A DNA stretch of 64,000 nt, from assembly GCA_030847615.1 (NCBI GenBank), contig JAUMIR010000001.1, positions 183,415,001 to 183,479,000 of the forward strand. Direction: 5' to 3'. The translations under genes and the position numbers were made by a program. Below are positions 58,101 through 64,000 of the stretch, in pieces (position 1 is the first letter of the stretch; every line of letters begins with the position of its first letter). Under the pieces are notes generated by a model. It worked only from the letters and a program-made list of their open reading frames with translations. It had not been told where the DNA came from and ran no database searches. The stretch is from Gambelia wislizenii. Taxonomy: Eukaryota > Chordata > Lepidosauria > Squamata > Crotaphytidae.

Positions 58101-58370
58101 AGAAATCTAACACAGTGTGGCATAGCAATTTGAGTGTTGGACTACGCTTCTGCAGACCAGGCTTCAAATCCTGCTCAGTAAAGAAAAAACCCAATGGGTG
58201 ACTTTGGGCAAGTCACACACTCTCAGCTTCAGCAAACCCTGCTGATAGGTTCACCTTAGAATCACCATAAGTTGGAACCAACTGAGGACAGTTAACAACA
58301 ACCTCCCTTTGGAAATGACCTGAAGGCACACAACAACAACAACAACAACAACAACAATACCAACAACAAA
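58101..58370 (+). mobile_element. tRNA-derived SINE with L2-like tail and (CAA)n
   Basis: Box A-like CATAGCAATTTGAGTGTTGG and box B-like GGCTTCAAATCC form the head. The GACTTTGGGCAAGTCACAC core follows, then ATCACCATAAGTTGGAACC and GACCTGAAGGCACACAACAA, the L2-type tail, ending in (CAA)n at 58328-58370. This SINE type is common in iguanian lizards. Confidence 0.9.
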
Positions 58371-59930
58371 ATACAGCATAGTGAATTTGGCCCTGATAGA
58401 TATGCACCTTCTATCTATGTTCTACCCAGTGCTTAAAAGACATTCAAGGTTCTTTTTTTTTTATCTCCAGGAAATCTTGCCCTAGGGAATATTTGGAAAT
58501 GGGCCATTTCTATAATTGTTAGGTCCTAGCAAATTCCCATAAAGATCTCAACTCCTTCCAGTGTACCTAAGGCTAGAAATGAATGTGACAGGCAATCCTC
58601 CTCCCACGTACTTGTTCATTATTAGACAGGATCAAATGCCTGCTGTACAGGGCAAGAAAGGACCCATAGACTACTTTCCCACTTTTCAGAAAATATAGCT
58701 ACCCATATTTCAACTTGTGTCTTTTCTGTGAAGCAGGTTCAGAAAACTGACCCCATCTGTTTGAGTCATGTTTGACATTCACATGCTGCTGTTCTGCAGG
58801 GGCTAAAAAGCTGTGCTATAAATCAGGAAGTTCTCAGTTTGAAGCCTGCCTGTGTCACAGACCCCACAACAGAGCCTATGGCAAAACTACACTTTCCAGC
58901 ATCAGCTCTGCATCTGTAATATGGGGAATAAGGAGAAGGTGGTGGAGGATCACCACTACCATCACCACCACCACCACCAACTAACAGGTTTGTTCCAAGA
59001 ATAAGCAGTGCTCAGAAAACTTACTCTGTACTCCAGAAGTAACTTTTGCAATCTCTGTGAATTAAAGCATATACAGAGCACCCACAGCAAGTGGTTGAGG
59101 ACTCATCAAGAGCAATCTTTCCCTTGCCTAGCAGTCAGATTTATAGAAACAATGGGGGAAAGAGAAGGCAGAATCAAGAAAGGACTGCAGAGAGAAAGAG
59201 AGAAAAGTAGTGGTCTCTCACCCCACTAGCCACTGGCTTCCACCCCAACCATTGCCAACGTCCAGCCCTTGACAGATCATGCCTAATGGAATGCAGCCCT
59301 CTACAGTAAAAAGGTTGCCCAACCTTACCATAAAGCCTGTGATAAATGCTCTCAGGACAAATATCTTGGAAGCACTTAGAAAATATGTCCCCAGTACCAT
59401 AACTGGAAAATATTCTAATATCTACATAAGAGCTGAACCCAGTTGGTTAGTATTGCTCCTTAAAGACTGCCTCACAGTATTTCACACTGAAGTCCAGCTT
59501 TTATTAAAATGAGACCCTCCACGTGCTTGTGCAACAACCCCTTTGAGTCTGGGCCAGTGTGGCCAGTGCTTGTGAATGACACTATCTGTAAACCAAAAGA
59601 CCTTGAGGGACCCTAGACTGGCAAAGACTGGTGTAGATATTATAAAAGAAAGGGCGGGGGGAGGAAGAGTCCATTTCAAAAAATTTTATAGGTCCCCAGA
59701 TAGGGAAGCAGGCTGAAAGTTAATTTGGAAGTACATATAGACACTGAGGACTTTATCACATGAGGTTGCTAAAGTAGCATTTCAGTGGGATAATAATGAA
59801 TTTGGCTAGTACTTATCAGATGACATCATGGCTACCCCGTTGGTGCTTAACATTCACAATTACTGTTGCACCCCTTTCAACTGCTGAGAAAACCCCGTCA
59901 ATACCTGCCAATATTGCTACTGTTGCACTG
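58371..59930. other. Unassigned sequence
   Basis: (CAC)n at about 58950-58980. No gene recognised. Confidence 0.4.
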
Positions 59931-60181
59931 TTGCCCCTGGTGCAATAGGTCCCTTTACTTCAGTTCCGAGTGACTACAGTCACGTAACATGAAGAGGCTG
60001 ATCCTCCTCCTCTCCCACTCTTTCCTTCACTATTCCAAAGCAGCACAGAGTCAGTCTGCTTTGGAATAGCAAGGGAGATGGGGGAGAGAGAGGGAGAAGA
60101 GAAGAATCAAGCCCCTCATGCCACGTGACTGTAGTCATCCCAGAACTGAAGCCAAGGGACCTATTGCACCAGGGGGTTGCC
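59931..60181. repeat. Inverted repeat (foldback MITE core)
   Basis: CCTGGTGCAATAGGTCCCTT left against AAGGGACCTATTGCACCAGG right, and CTATTCCAAAGCAG against CTGCTTTGGAATAG near the centre at about 60055. The arms are about 120 bp. The outer ends of the element could not be fixed. Confidence 0.8.
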
Positions 60182-61924
60182 AAAGGAGCAGTCACATGAA
60201 TGAAGGGCAGTGTGATCATCAGTGGTTTACAACCAGTATGTTCCTGTTTCCTTTAATAACATGATTGCCATGAGACATGAAGCTGGTGTGATAATGCCTG
60301 AGTGTAAATAAGTGAGTATCCCTTAAAAGATGAAATGAAAGCAGAGCTATTAGAATATTCATTGACATGGGAAAACACACTGACTCAAAAGGTCAGTAGA
60401 ATCAATGGCAACTTTTCAGTTACCTTTGGTTCATACTTAACTCATCATGGCATGATGTGGTGAGCTTGCCATATGTGCAAACATTTGATCTGTTCCCATT
60501 GTTGGTTATTCAGTGCAAAACAGACATCTACAAGGTTTCATCACCCGTGACTTCTTTGTGTACCATGCAGACATAGGGTGTGTGTATAGGCTCCACAGAA
60601 ATGTATTTAAATTTTGAGACCTAGCAAAGCCAACTGTGCCATCATTCCTTGTTTCTCTTGCACAATGGTGAAACTGACTGGACCAAAACTTGCTAGAGCT
60701 AGTGTAGTGAATTAAATTACCCCTACCAGCTGCAGACCAAAGTAAGAAAATGCCATGGGGAATTAATCTAGGAATTAATATGCCTCGCCTGTCCTCCTAT
60801 GGCTAGGTTGCCCAATTATATTTGTGCAGTTATCATACTCTCAACAATGGCATTAAGGGAGAAGTTGCTGCCATCTCTCTTCAGAAACAATCTATACACA
60901 ATCAATTTGGATGAGCTCAAACGCTTATTAAAATGTTCTTCCAAGCCTTCTGAGGCAACAAAGCCTTTCTGGAAATAAACCCTATGACACTGATTAAGGC
61001 TTCTCAATTCCAATTTTAAACTAATTACAAAACGAATCAAGATGGTCAGTTTACCACAGAAAGAATAACTCCAGTGCAAGCAGTAATTCTATTGATTAAT
61101 GGAAACCATTTTATACCAGATAAAAGAACACAACAGATAGTTCATGAAGGAGGAAGGGAGCTTGCTTTAAACTAAATTTTAAAAATGCAACATGAAAAGA
61201 AACAGCATATATGAATCAAACAGGCAGGCAGTCAGTGAATAGGAACAGATTGACACAGCTTGGTATAACCATTATGCTCACAGTCTGGTAAAGCTTCCTA
61301 GTCATATTTTGGCAAGTATAAACCATAACCATATGTTACCCTCTTAAATTTAATTGTCTGCATGCTTTGCATTTAGCCCACCTTTGAGATTGGCCTTCTT
61401 AATAAGTAGCTGGTTGTCCCACATGAAATATATTCATGAAACCAATTGCTTCTGCCAGTGAAATCATGCCATCAAATATAGTAATCAGAGTCCAATGGTC
61501 TCCCCTATTGTCACATCAAGCATATCACATTAAATTTGGTAGTAGGGCTGAACAAATCAATGATCCCACTGAGTTAGTGGCCAGTTACACTAGTGCATTT
61601 CTGATGCTAATCTAGCATAGGGTCTCATCTCTCTGGTATCTGCCAGTAGAGGAACCACCTGTTTACACCTACAGCTCCCCACCTACTGAGAGGAGAAACA
61701 GAGGACTTTGCTCTAAGAGATTCTCACTAGCCAACTTTTATAGCAAAGTAGAAGGCACACCACAACAACAAAGGAATGGATAAATTGCTATTTATGACCT
61801 GGTACTTCCACATATTTCCACTTATGTGCATTTCATGTCACATAAAATTATATTGGTTACATTATTTTTAAGATGCACTCTTCTGTAGCTGAGTAAAATT
61901 GTTGCTTAACGTTCATACCCCACA
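60182..61924. other. Unassigned sequence
   Basis: No recognised gene or repeat. Confidence 0.45.
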
Positions 61925-62095
61925 ATTATTCCAGGAAAATCAGGGTGGTAAAAAGATGTGTTCCCCATTTTATTATCACAAGAAAACTCTTGAGGTAGGT
62001 GCCATTAAGAGATAGTGACAGGCCCAAAGTCATCCAGCAAATGTTGAGGCTAAGAAGGAATTTGGAACAGACCAACACTCGCTTCACTAACACCC
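61925..62095 (-). mobile_element. Diverged MIR-type or tRNA-derived SINE
   Basis: CCCCATTTTATTATCACA, GAGATAGTGACAGGCCCAAA and GTCATCCAGCAAATG follow the order of an inverted MIR core. The tRNA head is hardly recognisable. Confidence 0.55.
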
Positions 62096-62495
62096 CACAT
62101 CAGAAAGAATTAAATGGTAGGTCCGAATAGGCTATCTGTTGAATAGAGTCCTTTGTGGCAAGATGGAATAGACAGTGGCCACCCAAGGTTTCACCACAAC
62201 TCTACCAATCTGGGCCTCATTTTCTACCATGGTGGTAGAAAACTGTCACCAGCCACCATACTAAATTCCGGTTCCCTGAAGAATGGAACTAGCTTAGGAA
62301 GAAAATATAGTTGGAACTTTGGAGACCACCAACCTATTTCTGGAGTTTTTACTTAGCAAGGTTTATTAGCCTATTTCTCTTCCCTGCTCCTTTAAAATAC
62401 CCTGTAATGGAGAGAGCTGCTATGTTGCCAGGGGAAGATTCCTGATCTTTCCACTCACATCATTAATCAAAATCCAGTTCTCAAATGAAGATATA

Positions 62496-62748
62496 GACAG
62501 TGAGCCCTCCGTATCTGTGGGTTCAATATCTGAGGATTGCAGCATTTGTGGATCATCACTACATACTTAAAATGGGGCCCCACATACGTTAAACAGCAGT
62601 GCCCATACTTAAAATGGCGGTGCTGCATACTTAAAATGGTGGTGCCCATTGATTTATATCCACATTGATTTATATTTAACTATCCACAGTTTTTGTTATC
62701 CGTGGGTGGGTTCCAGAACCAAACCCCTGTGAATTCAGATCCACTGTA
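62496..62748. mobile_element. Tigger-like MITE (T10)
   Basis: ACAGTGAGCCCTCCGTATC left and GATCCACTGTA right with GTGGGTTC/GGGTTCCA near the ends. An internal direct repeat ATACTTAAAATGG occurs three times. Termini are less perfect than in T4. Confidence 0.75.
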
Positions 62749-62829
62749 CATTAGTATTAGAGAAAAGAGATAAATGAAGTAACAAAGACTGAACTGACAG
62801 CATAAAAATAAAGTAAAGCGTAACTTTTA

Positions 62830-62900
62830 CATACCCTCCAAAATTTCACAGCTGAAAATCAGGACGTGTGTGGCCAAGCAACATCAAAGTGTTACCACAG
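62830..62900. mobile_element. Family W copy 5 (left end only)
   Basis: CATACCCTCCAAAATTTCAC and CCAAGCAACATCAAAGTG match the left end of the other copies and show the terminus best. Confidence 0.6.
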
Positions 62901-63392
62901 ATTTTCTCACCATCGAATGGGAGTCTTTTGGGCCAGTGCTCATGCTACCTAGATATGCTGTTTAGATCACATAGTACTCTGGCCCTTTGAAACAGGCAAT
63001 GTGACATATCCCCGTAAGCCAACAGAAATGGGAGAGGAAGGTTTTTTGTTAGACAGACAAGGCAATGAGATTTCCTGACCAAGTGTGTGTGGAAGGCTTG
63101 GGATGTGTCAGGGACAGATGAGTGGATGTGTGATGGAGGCAGCTTGACACTTGTGCATTAAAAACTGGATCTGTTATTCACCTGTGTGTGGGCTACAGGC
63201 CTATGGCCAATAAAATCTTCAGATTGTCTTACTTGGGCTGCCTGTTAATGGATCTGGAGGATGCTAATTGGTTTCTGGTTAATGGCACTTAAGCAAAACC
63301 TGAAGGTCAAAACAGACAAACAAACAATACTTTCAGGTGGGCACAACCAAGGTTTTATTCTAGCACCTCTAGAGCCAATATGAAAGAGCATT
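62901..63392. other. Unassigned sequence
   Basis: No recognised gene or repeat. Confidence 0.4.
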
Positions 63393-63560
63393 AGGGTTCC
63401 AAATCCCCTCTAACTCACAAAGGTAACTGAGTGACCTCAGGCCAGTCACCATCTTTCAGTGTAATTTAACTCACAGATTTGGTGTGGGGATATTACAGAA
63501 CATGAGGGGGAGAACCATATTCCCTGTCTTGCAGTTCTTGGAAGAAAGGCAGAACAAAAA
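63393..63560 (+). mobile_element. tRNA-derived SINE fragment
   Basis: GGTTCCAAATCCCC is a box B remnant. GAGTGACCTCAGGCCAGTCACC is the conserved core, and TTCTTGGAAGAAAGGCAG the 3' part. Diverged, with no box A seen. Confidence 0.65.
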
Positions 63561-64000
63561 TGCAAGGTAATCTCCAATGTGGTGCTGTGCCAACAGTACA
63601 ACTTTCCATACCCATTTTATCAGATGAGAGAATATAGAGTTGTACAGCAGAGACGTAGCTGTTATGTGGAGAGAGGGGAGGTAGACATACACACTTCCAT
63701 GCATGAAAGCTGTTCAAGAACTAACCCCCGTATAAAAGGGGTACTGCTAGTGAAATAGGTCATTATTTGTGGTGAGGGGACTTAGCTTTCCTAGTGTTTA
63801 TCTGCTTTTAGAAAAGGGAAAGATGAATACCCCTTTTCAAAGAGTCACACATCAGGAGAATGTGTAACATCTATACTAATTTCTAAGAAGGTCAATTCAA
63901 AAATGCTTTGGGTAAGAAGGAGAGGTGCCAGGGAGAGCCGCCCCTGGGTATCTGGGAAAGATGCATGATCAGGCCCCCCTCCCTAAATTTAGCAGTAGAC
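63561..64000. other. Unassigned sequence
   Basis: No recognised gene or repeat up to the window edge. Confidence 0.4.

Overview
This window looks like non-coding nuclear DNA, intergenic or deep intronic, from a squamate reptile, most likely an iguanian-type lizard. The inference rests on its repeats: 5S rRNA-derived SINEs with L2-like tails, a tRNA-derived Sauria-type SINE ending in (AAAT)n, CR1, L2-like and L1/Tx1-like LINE pieces, and many short Tigger-like and hAT-like DNA transposons. I found no convincing host protein-coding exon, rRNA or functional tRNA gene. Every long reading frame I could interpret belongs to a transposon, a tandem repeat or a palindrome.

Layout. 0-13.5 kb holds short DNA transposons, one Sauria-type SINE, a 5S SINE, a Penelope-like inverted repeat (5184-5538), a decayed LINE endonuclease (11.8-12.2 kb) and a CR1 3' end. 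13551-14922 is a GC-rich minisatellite of alternating 62- and 65-bp palindromic monomers that abuts the end of a Tigger-like element. 16.1-22.46 kb is a nearly complete but dead L1/Tx1-like LINE with an LTR-like insertion. 22.5-30 kb has a MIR, a 5S SINE, a nested set of DNA transposons (25.5-27.7 kb) and a second Penelope-like inverted repeat (27.7-28.9 kb). 30-43 kb has three Sauria-type SINEs and several nested DNA transposons (a hAT holding a Tigger, a Charlie-like element holding another TIR element, a Tigger holding a CR1), plus a 327-bp foldback. 43-64 kb has more SINEs, the 3' end of a LINE with a zinc knuckle (48.8-49.8 kb), an L1 3' fragment, an L2-like 5' fragment, microsatellites and further MITEs.

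The signals most worth a second look are: (1) the strictly alternating 62/65-bp minisatellite, whose monomers form hairpins and whose longer monomers carry a G-quadruplex motif; (2) two unrelated inverted-repeat elements whose arms carry hammerhead-ribozyme-like cores with a minimal stem III, as reported for Penelope-like elements; (3) a five-copy family with ATACCCTCCAA-type ends that I cannot name. All family assignments come from reading the sequence; no database search was run.
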